Counted from the stretch's first letter, positions 1-8,659 are shown. The stretch: DNA of 64,000 bases from an uncultured Dorea sp. (GCA_910578495.1 CAJTRE010000005.1:16316-80315); one strand, 5' to 3'. A program made the numbers and translations. The notes: generated from the letters alone by a model not told the origin.

Positions 1-378
1 ATTGATGAATTGAAAAATTCAGTGAAAGAAAAAAAGAAATTTTATAGTTGTGGAGCTGGTATTGTTTCGTTATATGTAAAGATAAATGGAGATTTTTATG
101 CCTGTCCATCTTGTTTTGACAGTAGAATGAAATTGGGAAATATTTATACGGGTTACGATATTGAGAAAATTAATTTTTTGAAAAAGGTGGATACTTTAAA
201 TAATAAATGTAATTCGTGCAAACTATTTTCAGTATGTGGGGCAAAAGGATGTTTAATGCTTAATTTGTCATCGAATAATGATATGTCAATTCCTAACTAT
301 GCTTTGTGTAGTATAGAAAAATTTATGTATAATTTTTACCAAAGTAAATATAGTCATACGGAGGTACAACATGACTAA
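1..378 (+). CDS. Radical SAM/SPASM peptide maturase, C-terminal fragment (cut by window edge)
   Basis: Only the C-terminal auxiliary iron-sulfur part of a radical SAM enzyme is inside the window; the frame is open to the left edge, so the true start and the CxxxCxxC core lie outside. What is visible is a SPASM-type Cys pattern: a CGAG motif, then YACPSC, LGNIYTG, and a CNSC-x5-C-x4-C block, with one more Cys near the end. In this family the SPASM domain holds two extra 4Fe-4S clusters used in peptide modification. The stop overlaps the next radical SAM gene by 8 bases, so the two are translationally coupled and probably act on the same or related substrates. The substrate is not visible on this side. 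Confidence 0.8.
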   Translation: MDELKNSVKEKKKFYSCGAGIVSLYVKINGDFYACPSCFDSRMKLGNIYTGYDIEKINFLKKVDTLNNKCNSCKLFSVCGAKGCLMLNLSSNNDMSIPNYALCSIEKFMYNFYQSKYSHTEVQHD

Positions 379-1618
379 TTCTATTAAAAACTTGTCTATT
401 TATAGACATAAAAATAAAATCATATTGTTAAATATAAAAAATCACAAGTGGGTGAAAATGTCTGAGGCATTGTATAATGAAAAAATGTGTAATCCTGATA
501 AATTTTGTGATGAGCTTCAGGAAAGATTTTCTATATTTTCAAAAGATAAAAGTTTAAATATGAACAAAATTCGTTCTATTTATTTTGCAGTAACAAGAAA
601 ATGTAATTTAAATTGTCAGTTTTGTTCTATGAAGTCAAGTCCATTTGTAAATACAGATAAAGAATTGTCATATGAAGAAATACTTAAGCATGTAATACCA
701 AAGGTAAATGAAATCAACCCCCAAAAAGTTATTGTTACAGGAGGAGAACCAACTGTTAGAAAAGATATTGGTTTGATATTAAAAAGTCTATCTGAGGTTA
801 CTGGAAAAGAAAGAATTGTATACCAAACTAATGGAATTTTATTAACGGAGGATATTGTCATTGAGTTTTTGAAATATGTTGGAACATTTGAATTAAGTAT
901 AGAAAACTTGTTTGAAAATCCAGTGCTTTTAGATAAAATGGAAAAAATATTTCAAGTAATTAAAAGTCATAATGGTATGTTGAATTTTTCTTTTGTAGCA
1001 GATAGAAATACGTTAGACTACATCTATAAAGCAATTGATCTGGTACACAAATATCAAGCAAGTTTTATATTTAGAATTGTTGCACCAATTGGACGTGCGC
1101 TGGATAATGAAGAATTATTTTCTGAAGCTGATATTAAAGAGATTTACAATGGTATTTATGAATATATATTAAAAAAAGAGTATTATGAAGATAACATTGT
1201 TAATGCTTTTTTGAGTGGAGTGCAGGTTAAAAAAAGTTGTGGTGGATATGGAAATATACTATCAATAAAGCCAGATGGTAAGTTGTCTTTATGCTGTAAC
1301 ATTGATGATGTTAGTTGTGAAATAGGTGATATACGAAAGAATAGTATTGAACAAATTAAAAATAGTATTGAGAAGAAAATAGATGACATAGAAATTAAAA
1401 GAATGTTTTTGGTTGATGAGATGAAAGGGTGTCAGGAGTGTTCAGTAAAGTATTTCTGTAGTGGTCCATGTGCAGCCGAAGTATTAGTTTCGCATAGTCG
1501 GCCAAGTTGCAAACAGAAAAAACGGTTGTTGAAGTATATGATGTTTGATTACGATGAACGCTTGGACGTTAAAGAAAACATTCAAAATCTTCTTATTGCT
1601 TTAAATAATGAAATATAG
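371..1618 (+). CDS. Radical SAM/SPASM peptide-modifying enzyme
   Basis: A 415-residue radical SAM enzyme that probably installs a crosslink (thioether or similar) in a ribosomal peptide. Visible: the cluster motif CNLNCQFC (C78, C82, C85), the SAM-binding GGEP at 124-127, and a SPASM domain with C290, C308/C309, C316, C354, C357, C363, C367 and C380. Residues 1-60 look like the short precursor-recognition segment (PqqD/RRE-like) found at the front of many such maturases; this is inference. Start ATG has a GGAGG four to eight bases upstream. It is the last gene before a strong terminator. The cognate precursor may be upstream of the window or the Cys peptide at 8097. Base composition is about 30% GC, far below the core genes to the right. 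Confidence 0.9.
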   Translation: MTNSIKNLSIYRHKNKIILLNIKNHKWVKMSEALYNEKMCNPDKFCDELQERFSIFSKDKSLNMNKIRSIYFAVTRKCNLNCQFCSMKSSPFVNTDKELSYEEILKHVIPKVNEINPQKVIVTGGEPTVRKDIGLILKSLSEVTGKERIVYQTNGILLTEDIVIEFLKYVGTFELSIENLFENPVLLDKMEKIFQVIKSHNGMLNFSFVADRNTLDYIYKAIDLVHKYQASFIFRIVAPIGRALDNEELFSEADIKEIYNGIYEYILKKEYYEDNIVNAFLSGVQVKKSCGGYGNILSIKPDGKLSLCCNIDDVSCEIGDIRKNSIEQIKNSIEKKIDDIEIKRMFLVDEMKGCQECSVKYFCSGPCAAEVLVSHSRPSCKQKKRLLKYMMFDYDERLDVKENIQNLLIALNNEI

Positions 1619-1624
1619 AATTTA

Positions 1625-1660
1625 GGGTGTGACTGTATGATGAGACAGTCACACCCTTTT
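1625..1660 (+). terminator. Intrinsic terminator after the maturase pair
   Basis: A perfect 12-bp stem (GGGTGTGACTGT with ACAGTCACACCC), an 8-base loop and a T run. It closes the radical SAM transcript 8 bases after its stop codon. Confidence 0.9.
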
Positions 1661-1803
1661 GTAAAATTAAAAAGAATAAACTATTAGTATGTAACTATAA
1701 CTATTTAAATATAAAGTGCAAACATATAATATAATACATATAAACTCAGAGAATAGAGCTTATTCTGGTAAGGCGTGGTCTGATGGAATCTAATACAAAT
1801 TAG

Positions 1804-1833
1804 TTGACATACTATTGGCAGTTGTGGCAGAAT
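1804..1833 (+). promoter_or_regulatory. Possible promoter of the two-component operon
   Basis: TTGACA, an 18-base spacer and CAGAAT, about 65 bases before the response-regulator start, with a following AAAGGAGGAG ribosome site. The -35 is consensus and the -10 is weak, which would fit an activator-dependent promoter. No clear LytTR direct repeat was recognised nearby. Confidence 0.35.
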
Positions 1834-1897
1834 GTGGCTAACAGGTATTTTGTGATAGTGTTAATTAGATATATGTATTACAAAAGGAGGAGACCGT

Positions 1898-2614
1898 ATG
1901 TTGAAGATTGCTATTTGCGACGATGAAAGTACATTTTTGGATAATATAGAAATGTTTGTAAAGAAATATGAGAAAGAGCGGGGAACTCAAATCTTTTTAA
2001 AGAAATATTTATCTGGATTAGATTTAGAAGATTCTTTGAATCTAAAGTTTGATATAGTATTTTTAGACATAAATATGCCAGGTATAAATGGCATGGAGTT
2101 AGCAAAAGGTATAAGAAAGAAAGATGAGCATACAATTATAATGTTCTTGACATCTTTAAAAGAGTATGTTTTTGAAGGATATCAGGTAGAAGCATCTGGA
2201 TATCTAACAAAACCAATATCATACAAAAGATTTTCATCAGAATTAGATAGAGTTGCCAAAAAGGTTTTAAGAGATTCGGCGCTATTCATTTCAATAAAAA
2301 ATAATAATGATTATTTCAATATAAACTGTTGTTCTATTTATTATTTTGATGTTGTTAATCGAATTATAAATATACATACTGCTGATACTACTTATTTATG
2401 TAGCAATAAAACATTACAAGATTTTGAAAAAGAATTAGATCCCTATTTATTTTTCAGATGTTATAATAGCGTTATAATTAATTTAATGTATGTAGAAAGT
2501 ATAAAAGGATATGAAATTTCCTTAATAAATGGAGAAAAAATGCCTTTGAGCAGAAGTAAGAAAAAGGATTTATTAAAAAAAATGTCGTATTACTTAGGAA
2601 AATATGAGTTATGA
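1898..2614 (+). CDS. LytTR-family response regulator (AgrA/BlnR-like)
   Basis: A 238-residue transcription regulator. The N-terminal receiver domain has the acidic pair D8/D9, the phosphoacceptor D57 in FLDINMPG and the conserved K105 in YLTKP. The C-terminal half (about 135-235) has the features of a LytTR DNA-binding domain, including the FFRCYNSVIINL stretch and the end motif on the last helix. Regulators of this class control bacteriocin and quorum-sensing operons and work with a GHKL kinase that reads a peptide pheromone. The gene overlaps the kinase start by 4 bases. A strong AAAGGAGGAG precedes ATG. Probable targets are the neighbouring exporter/peptide operon or the maturase operon; that link is inferred from position only. 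Confidence 0.9.
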   Translation: MLKIAICDDESTFLDNIEMFVKKYEKERGTQIFLKKYLSGLDLEDSLNLKFDIVFLDINMPGINGMELAKGIRKKDEHTIIMFLTSLKEYVFEGYQVEASGYLTKPISYKRFSSELDRVAKKVLRDSALFISIKNNNDYFNINCCSIYYFDVVNRIINIHTADTTYLCSNKTLQDFEKELDPYLFFRCYNSVIINLMYVESIKGYEISLINGEKMPLSRSKKKDLLKKMSYYLGKYEL

Positions 2615-3879
2615 TAAGAGAAATTCTGATTTCTATTTGGGCACTGTATAATACATTATTGTTTTTTATTGCATATAAAAAATTTTTGCCAGATAACAAA
2701 AAAATTAAATCCATAATAACAACCTGTATTTTCATAGTGTTCCTTCTTTTACCTTTGTTAAATGTGCATATTCTTTATAGGTACTTAATTATAGGAATGT
2801 CTATTATAATAATTATGTATTTTAGTACAAGTAAATTTAAGGTATCAATATTATATACACTATTATTTATTCAAATAATTTCAGCTAGTATTTCAATCTC
2901 AGTTAGTAATATTGGATTACTGTTTAATGTAAATTTATGGAATATACAGTTGAGGAATGCTATAATTTTATTATTATTTCATTTATTTACTGAGACGATT
3001 GGTGTTATCATATTGAAAAAAGCATTTAATAGTCTGAGCTTTGATGTTAACGAGTTGATAAATTGGACAGTATTGTTGCCATATATTGTTACATTAGTGA
3101 TAGTTGTTTTTTTAGAAGATTCAATAAGCAACAGTGATAATAAATTATTTATTACATCAATTATTTTTTTGATTGGTATATTAATATTGATTAATTCAAA
3201 TTTTATGTGTTTGGGAATGGTTGAAAAGTATTTATCAAGTAAAAAAATAGAATTAGAAGAAGAAATGAACATTGCACAAATTAAACTTCAGTATGATTAC
3301 TATAAAAATAGGGAAGAAGATATGATTCATGTCAGACGTATTTATCACGATATGAAAAATCATTTACTAATTTTAAATAGTAGAAGTATAGAAAATTCAG
3401 ATCTTGTTCAATACGGGGAATCTTTGCTTGACCAAATTAATAAAATTGAAACTTATATAGATACAGGAAACAAATTCTTAGATATCATTCTCAATGACAA
3501 ATATAAAAAAGCATTAAAATATAATATTTCTATAGATATTGATGCTAATATGAAACTCGCTAATTGGATAGACGATTTTGACTTGTGTACATTATTTGGA
3601 AATCTACTTGATAATGCTATAGAAGCATCAATTAAAGAAGAAAGTAAGAGATATATTAATGTTAGGGCAAAGGTAATAAAGTCTTTTTTAACAATATCCG
3701 TAGAAAACAACACTGTAGAAGGGGAAGAGATTGATTTTGTATCACGTAAGGACGATCAAGAAAATCATGGATTTGGGATGAAAAATATCAAAAATGTGAT
3801 CAATAAGTATAGCGGGGAAATGACATTTGAAACTAATAATTCTTGCATTTCAATTTTTGTAATGTTAAATAAAGTGTAA
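2611..3879 (+). CDS. AgrC/ComD-like GHKL sensor histidine kinase
   Basis: A 422-residue kinase. The first 205 residues form about six hydrophobic segments, the usual sensor of the peptide-pheromone kinases (HPK10 type). H246 in the YHDMKNH box is the likely phosphorylated His; N335 in GNLLDNAIEAS and the GFGMKNIKN glycine box (387-395) form the ATP-binding GHKL domain. Start ATG overlaps the response-regulator stop (ATGA). No agrB or agrD homologue is seen in the window, so the signal peptide is either upstream of the window, the Cys peptide at 8097, or comes from elsewhere. Confidence 0.9.
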   Translation: MIREILISIWALYNTLLFFIAYKKFLPDNKKIKSIITTCIFIVFLLLPLLNVHILYRYLIIGMSIIIIMYFSTSKFKVSILYTLLFIQIISASISISVSNIGLLFNVNLWNIQLRNAIILLLFHLFTETIGVIILKKAFNSLSFDVNELINWTVLLPYIVTLVIVVFLEDSISNSDNKLFITSIIFLIGILILINSNFMCLGMVEKYLSSKKIELEEEMNIAQIKLQYDYYKNREEDMIHVRRIYHDMKNHLLILNSRSIENSDLVQYGESLLDQINKIETYIDTGNKFLDIILNDKYKKALKYNISIDIDANMKLANWIDDFDLCTLFGNLLDNAIEASIKEESKRYINVRAKVIKSFLTISVENNTVEGEEIDFVSRKDDQENHGFGMKNIKNVINKYSGEMTFETNNSCISIFVMLNKV

Positions 3880-4918
3880 ATTGATTTTTTACCGTATCTA
3901 CGGTGTGGCAGCGAACAATATGAAGGAAGGAACTTGTGAAATATTTTTAAGGCGAAGTTCACATAAATAAGGAAACCGTTTATTTTTAAAATATTAGATG
4001 GTATTATATAAGGCAAATTTATAAAATATAAGTAAGGGGTTGTCAGGAAATCAATGTCAATAAGTTAAGGATTATCCCAACAACTTCGTTATGAATTATC
4101 AAATAGCTAAGAGCAGATATTTCTGCTTTTGGCTATTTTTGCGCATAGCAAATAAAAGTAAGCACTTAAATTTTGAGGTGACTATGAATTTATCACTTTA
4201 TCGTTCATAATAATGATAGCAGATAGATTTTTTACTCCATTACTTTTGATAGGAAGTAGGAATTCACTACTATTTGTTGGAGATTTCATTATGAGTAGTA
4301 AACGTATTTCAGGGTGTTTTGGATGAATGGTGAATATTCCGGATGGTATTACATCAGCTGTCCGGTGATATGGAAATCACTTTTTAGATCCGTTTTTGTG
4401 CATACCGAATCATAATTTCTGTTGAGACATTGGTAAAGACTGCTACGCACCGCAGATGCGGCAAGGTTTTGACCAATATCCAAACAGAAATGGATAAGTC
4501 ATCAAGGACAAAATAGGCGATTTCCGAGTACTGGAACTCTGATTTCCAAATTTCCGGAAGTGCGATTTCATCGCACAAGAATATTCATGAATGGGCGGTG
4601 ACATGAACATGGGATTTCTCCCAACTGTTTTTATAATGCTGTCAGCAGGCTGCGTAAAAGAGCTTGCCAGATGATTATTCCCGGGATTTCTGAGCCACGG
4701 CGGCTCTGCCGCACCGTAATATTCAGATACCTGATCCATCTCGAAAAGCCAGCATTTTTGATATGACATCCCATAAACAGGATGTTGTTCAGATTGCTAT
4801 AGAACTGGATAAATCTCCAACGGAATTGATTTCAATGGAACGAAAGCACAAAATATTGCTACGTTACTCATAAATTACGTTTGTGCCAAAATGATAGATG
4901 CAAGTGTTTTACTCTATT
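3880..4918. other. Gene-poor decayed stretch between the two-component genes and IS66 relics
   Basis: About one kilobase without an intact gene. It holds short broken frames on both strands (for example a minus-strand frame at about 4384-4578 that looks coding-like but was not recognised) and a terminator-like hairpin at 4101-4142. Together with the transposase relics to the right it reads as scar tissue from repeated insertion and deletion inside the peptide locus. Confidence 0.6.
4101..4142 (+). terminator. Terminator-like two-part hairpin
   Basis: AAATAGC pairs with GCTATTT around an inner AGCAGA/TCTGCT stem, followed by a T-rich run. It lies 220 bases past the kinase stop and could end that transcript. 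Confidence 0.5.
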
Positions 4919-5137
4919 TTAGTTTTGGCAGTTTACTGTTACAGTCTCGCTCCATGGAGCAAGCTGTTCATCTGACATTTTCTCGTTTGTTCGTTGTGAT
5001 AAGAGATATGCCAGATATTTATAGACATTCAGATTATTCGCTTTTGCCCTCTCAACTATTGTATACGCAATAGTACTGGAAGCTACTCCTTTCGGACAGA
5101 CACTGAATAACCAATTCTTCTTGTTATGTTCGACAGA
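4919..5137 (-). pseudogene. IS66-family transposase C-terminal remnant
   Basis: The minus strand encodes the recognisable tail of an IS66 TnpC transposase: KKNWLFSVCPKG, then SSTIAYTIVERAKANNLNVYKYLAYLL and a closing APWSE-type motif (residues quoted in parts). Only about 73 residues remain of a protein that is normally near 500, so it is dead. It lies back to back with a second IS66 tail on the other strand. Confidence 0.7.
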
Positions 5138-5375
5138 ATATAATAAGAAAAACTTGAAGATGATTGATACGATCCACGGTCCCCATTCTTCAGCAATCAT
5201 TTATAGTATTGCTGAAACAGAAAGGGTAAACAACCTAAAGTTATATGATTACTTCATGTATCTCTTTGAGGAGATTCCAAAACATATGAATGAAAAAGAT
5301 TGTTCCTTTATAGAAGATCTGTTACCACGGTCTCAAAACTTCCAGAAGAAATTAGAAACCAACAGTAAACAGTAA
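5121..5375 (+). pseudogene. Second IS66-family transposase C-terminal remnant, opposite strand
   Basis: A plus-strand frame ends with another IS66 TnpC tail: SSAIIYSIAETERVNNLKLY, then FEEIPKHM and a LLPRSQ version of the usual LLPWS motif. It differs in sequence from the minus-strand tail, so these are relics of two different IS66 copies rather than one inverted duplication. The Trp of the LLPWS motif is changed to Arg, in keeping with decay. It is followed directly by a terminator typical of IS66 ends. Confidence 0.7.
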
Positions 5376-5406
5376 CCGCCCGATATGGCGGTTCTTATTT
5401 TTTTTA
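5375..5406 (+). terminator. Intrinsic terminator at the end of the IS66 relic
   Basis: Stem ACCGCC/GGCGGT with a 6-base loop, then a long T run. It insulates the following exporter operon from upstream transcription. Confidence 0.8.
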
Positions 5407-5585
5407 GGTACTCGTGTTTGAGTGTTTACATATAAAAAATTTGTATGGATAGTAGAATGGGAATACGTGAATATAGTAATAACGATATCATGCTTGGCAA
5501 AATACGCAAAAAAAAATACAATGTAGACAGAATATAAGAATAAAGATATTTTAAAGGTTATAATTTGAAAATAAGGAGAATGGAA

Positions 5586-7238
5586 ATGAATAATTATTTT
5601 ATGTACTTAAAAAAATATTTACTGAGCCAAAAGATAAGAGTAATAGTGATACTTATTTGTACAATTATTCAAAGTGGAGTTTCTATTATTATTCCTTATA
5701 TTTATAAAATACTTATTGATGATGTGTTTCCTAAAAAACAGGTTTATGATTTTTATTGCTGTATATTAATTTTATTTGTGGGTTTTATAAGTAATTTTTT
5801 ATTTAGCACAGCAAAAGATTATTTTACTGCGGTTACTTCTGAGATGATTGCTAAAAATATAAAAAGTGATTTGAATATAAAATTAAATCATATAGAATAT
5901 AGGTTTTACGACAACCACACTGTAGGAGATATAGTATCTAAGTATAATAAGGAAATTGATATAATAAAAAATAATTTTGGCGTTTTAGTTCTTAAGGCAT
6001 TTGGAAATATTTTGATATTCTTGGGTGCCTGTCTTATGATTTTTAAAATAAATAAGAAGGTAATGATTTTATCCATATTTTTTATTTTAATATATGCATT
6101 ATCAAATATATTATTTGGTAAGAAGATAAATGTTTTGTCACATTCAGTTATGAGAGCAAATGGTGAGGTTGTGGATAGAGTAACTGATAATTATAATACT
6201 GCAATACTTTCTAGAATTTATAATTTGGAAAATTATGTAAAAAATAAATTTCAAACTGTTTATAATAAATATTTTAAGACTCAAATCAAGTTTGAATTTA
6301 TCTGTTGTTTGAATATAAATTTAAGTATTTTTATTATATACATGCTTGCTATTATAATTTGGTTAATAGGAGGACAGGCAATATTCAACGGTTCAATTAG
6401 CATAGGAAGTATTATTCTCTTAATTAATTATCAAGGTATGTTACTATCACCAGTTAATTTTTTCTGTGAATTTGGTAATAGTTATAACGAAGTTAATGCT
6501 GCTATAAAAAGATTAGAGGATATAATGAATGAAAAAGAAGAAAGAAAAAATGGTATTATATTAAACCAAAAAATAGAACAAATCGAAGTGAAAAATTTAG
6601 AATTTAGTTATAATAAGGGAAAACCTATTATAAGTAAATTATGTATGAAGATTAATAAGGGGCAAATTGTCGGTATATATGGTTCGAGTGGCTGTGGGAA
6701 GTCTACATTAATAAAACTTTTACTAGGGCTGTATGCACCTACTTCTGGAGAAATTTATTTTAATGATTATAGACTCTCTGAACTTAATTTGTATTCTGTT
6801 AGAGATAAAATTTCTGCTGTAATGCAAGACTCACTTTTTTATATGGGTACTATAGCGGAAAATATACTTTTTGATGAAGAAGATGTAACGCAAAATTGTG
6901 TGAGGATTTGTAAATCGCTTGATATTTATAATGAAATAGTCCGAATGCAAGACCAATGGGATACGGAGTTGACTTCAAATGCTAGTAATTTATCTGGAGG
7001 ACAAAAAAAACGACTTGATTTAGTAAGGGCCTTAACAAAAGCACCAGATATCTTAATTTTAGACGAAAGTACATCTCCATTAGATGAGGAGAGGAGGCGA
7101 AGATTATATGACACATTGCAAAGTATAAAAAAGGAGATGATTATTATTGTAATAACTCATAATAACGATTATGAGATTTTTGACAAAATTATTAACTTAA
7201 ATGAATATAGGGAGGGAACTTATGAAAAAAATAAGTAA
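5586..7238 (+). CDS. ABC exporter, fused membrane and ATPase domains
   Basis: A 550-residue half-transporter of the peptide/lipid exporter type. Residues 1-300 carry about six membrane segments; the ATPase part has Walker A GSSGCGKST (366-374), signature LSGGQ (469-473), Walker B ILILDES (489-495) and the switch His in VITHNND. There is no N-terminal C39 peptidase, so a leader, if any, must be removed by another protease. The start ATG at 5586 is chosen because AAGGAG lies 7 bases upstream; in-frame upstream codons have no such site. The gene overlaps the phospholipase gene by 17 bases, so the pair is co-translated. Likely job: export of the small Cys peptide encoded two genes down (inference). 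Confidence 0.9.
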   Translation: MNNYFMYLKKYLLSQKIRVIVILICTIIQSGVSIIIPYIYKILIDDVFPKKQVYDFYCCILILFVGFISNFLFSTAKDYFTAVTSEMIAKNIKSDLNIKLNHIEYRFYDNHTVGDIVSKYNKEIDIIKNNFGVLVLKAFGNILIFLGACLMIFKINKKVMILSIFFILIYALSNILFGKKINVLSHSVMRANGEVVDRVTDNYNTAILSRIYNLENYVKNKFQTVYNKYFKTQIKFEFICCLNINLSIFIIYMLAIIIWLIGGQAIFNGSISIGSIILLINYQGMLLSPVNFFCEFGNSYNEVNAAIKRLEDIMNEKEERKNGIILNQKIEQIEVKNLEFSYNKGKPIISKLCMKINKGQIVGIYGSSGCGKSTLIKLLLGLYAPTSGEIYFNDYRLSELNLYSVRDKISAVMQDSLFYMGTIAENILFDEEDVTQNCVRICKSLDIYNEIVRMQDQWDTELTSNASNLSGGQKKRLDLVRALTKAPDILILDESTSPLDEERRRRLYDTLQSIKKEMIIIVITHNNDYEIFDKIINLNEYREGTYEKNK

Positions 7239-8076
7239 AGCTACTGTTCTAGTATTATCCCTGATAATGATTGGAGGTAGCACGAGGGTTAATTCCTATG
7301 CTGCTGAAACCACTAATGATATACTCCCAAAACAAATTTTAGATATTGCTGATGGCAGTGACGAAATTTATGGAGAAGGTGTAAGTATTGAACACACAGA
7401 AGGTGGACAAAGTGATGCTAGATTTGTCAGTGGAGGAATTGATCATACACACCAATATATTGTTGCTAATGCACTATTAGTATTGGGAAATGATATTGGA
7501 CTTGGAATGTTTACAAATACTGATTATGTTGATACATTAATGATAAGTGCAGATTGGCCGGATAGATTAGGGAATGAAACTGATGCAGGTACATTTGCAG
7601 GACATTTTTATGATCCAGATACAGAAAAAAATTGGCTGGGACAGACGAACCCTACAGCAAAAACTCGTGCATTAAGCTATCTGGATAAAGCTATAAAAGC
7701 GTATAATGATGGTATGGAGGAGTCTGCAGCGGTTTATCTCGGAAGAGGTTTACATTATGTGGCAGATTTAAATGAGCCCCATCATGCTTCAAATCTAACA
7801 GCTATTAATAGTAATCACTCTGAATTTGAAAAGTATGTGGATGAGCATCGTAATGAATATAAGATAAAAGGAAATAGCCTTTCAAATAATATTTACGAAT
7901 CAGCTAAAAATAGAAATATAGAATTTATTATAAAAGAGTATGCCCATAAAGCAAAATCACTTGCTTCAAAGGCTCAAAACACGAATACTTATGGTGAAGT
8001 AGGGAAAGCTTGCGTTGAAAATGCTATTATTAATGCAGTTTTATACATATACTCCTTTGAGAGCTCGGTATTATAA
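7222..8076 (+). CDS. Secreted zinc-dependent phospholipase C domain protein (alpha-toxin N-domain type)
   Basis: A 284-residue exported protein: Lys-rich start plus hydrophobic stretch (about 7-22) and an AYAA-like cleavage area near 26-29. The rest matches the zinc PLC fold. Ligand candidates align in order with Clostridium perfringens alpha-toxin: H77 (THQ), D114 (DWPD), H128 (GHFYDPD), H178 and D182 (LHYVAD), H188 (PHHASN), H199 and E203 (HSEFE). The N-terminal Trp ligand of alpha-toxin is not found, and there is no C-terminal PLAT/C2 membrane-binding domain, so it resembles single-domain bacterial PLCs. Start ATG has GGGAGG upstream and lies inside the exporter gene. Role could be membrane attack, lipid scavenging, or self-protection or processing linked to the peptide; unknown. 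Confidence 0.85.
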   Translation: MKKISKATVLVLSLIMIGGSTRVNSYAAETTNDILPKQILDIADGSDEIYGEGVSIEHTEGGQSDARFVSGGIDHTHQYIVANALLVLGNDIGLGMFTNTDYVDTLMISADWPDRLGNETDAGTFAGHFYDPDTEKNWLGQTNPTAKTRALSYLDKAIKAYNDGMEESAAVYLGRGLHYVADLNEPHHASNLTAINSNHSEFEKYVDEHRNEYKIKGNSLSNNIYESAKNRNIEFIIKEYAHKAKSLASKAQNTNTYGEVGKACVENAIINAVLYIYSFESSVL

Positions 8077-8096
8077 CTAATAGGAAGGTGAATTTT

Positions 8097-8267
8097 ATGG
8101 TAATAAATAAACCACAATCAAATTTAGAGAGTTGTAAAGTTGATCAGCAAGAACAGGATGAGAATGTTGGCATAGAAGGATATTCAGAGTGCCCGGCTTT
8201 TAAACAGAGATGTTTGACGGATTGCATAATTCCGTTCTCTCCCCCTGTTTTATCAGATATTGACTAA
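8097..8267 (+). CDS. Putative RiPP precursor or secreted Cys-containing peptide (56 aa)
   Basis: A short gene, 20 bases after the phospholipase stop, with a strong AGGAAGGTG ribosome site and a terminator just after it, so it is very likely translated. The N-terminal part (1-31) is polar and acidic, rich in Gln, Glu and Asp, as in RiPP leaders; it has no hydrophobic signal peptide. The C-terminal part carries three Cys in the pattern C32-x6-C39-x3-C43 followed by a Pro/Ile-rich tail (IIPFSPPV). One more Cys (C13) is in the leader half. This layout fits substrates of radical SAM/SPASM maturases or other Cys-modifying enzymes in clostridia. No family match could be checked; there is no double-Gly site at the expected place (a single VGIEG stretch occurs at 24-28). 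Confidence 0.7.
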   Translation: MVINKPQSNLESCKVDQQEQDENVGIEGYSECPAFKQRCLTDCIIPFSPPVLSDID

Positions 8268-8283
8268 GGTAAGCCTAAAAGCC

Positions 8284-8317
8284 AAAGAATGTGTATACCA
8301 TATGTACACATTCTTTT
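8284..8317 (+). terminator. Intrinsic terminator of the exporter-phospholipase-peptide operon
   Basis: A 10-bp perfect stem (AGAATGTGTA with TACACATTCT), short loop and T run, 20 bases after the peptide stop. Confidence 0.85.
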
Positions 8318-8344
8318 GTACATTAAAATATAAGAAGAAAATAT

Positions 8345-8659
8345 ATGGACGGTGATAGTGTGGCAAGGAAAGAAAACTTTGAAAATATGGTATCTATAAT
8401 CAATTACATTCTTGAATTTAGGACTTTACCAACATGCATTGAAGTTTGGAATGGATTTTTATTGATTAAGTTTGAAGATAACAATATTATTAGAAAATTA
8501 GATGAATTTGGGATACAAAGTAAGCACTTAGGGTCGGAATGGTTTAGTGAGTTTAATAGGGGGCTATATGATAGTTTGCCAATTAAGTATAAAACGCACT
8601 ACTACTTAGATGATCAGGGAAACTATTGTGAAATTCGGTTGCGGACAATAGAAAAGTAA
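8345..8659 (+). CDS. Hypothetical protein (104 aa)
   Basis: Not recognised. A small soluble acidic/basic mixed protein without signal peptide or membrane segment; features are a central FGIQSKHLGSEWF stretch and a basic C-terminus. The ribosome site is weak (AAGAAG eight bases before ATG), and an alternative GTG start exists at 8360. AT-rich like the rest of the peptide locus. It stands between the peptide operon terminator and the XRE regulator and could be an immunity or accessory protein, but nothing in the sequence shows this. Confidence 0.5.
   Translation: MDGDSVARKENFENMVSIINYILEFRTLPTCIEVWNGFLLIKFEDNNIIRKLDEFGIQSKHLGSEWFSEFNRGLYDSLPIKYKTHYYLDDQGNYCEIRLRTIEK

Noticed and set aside
4443..4769. 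108-codon minus frame in the decayed stretch (ends CRICGA)
   Set aside because: No recognised domain and overlapping coding-like frames; looks like chance or remnant.
5445..5537. 30-codon frame just before the exporter (MDSRMGIREY...)
   Set aside because: No ribosome site, basic low-complexity end and no Cys or leader features; kept as intergenic.
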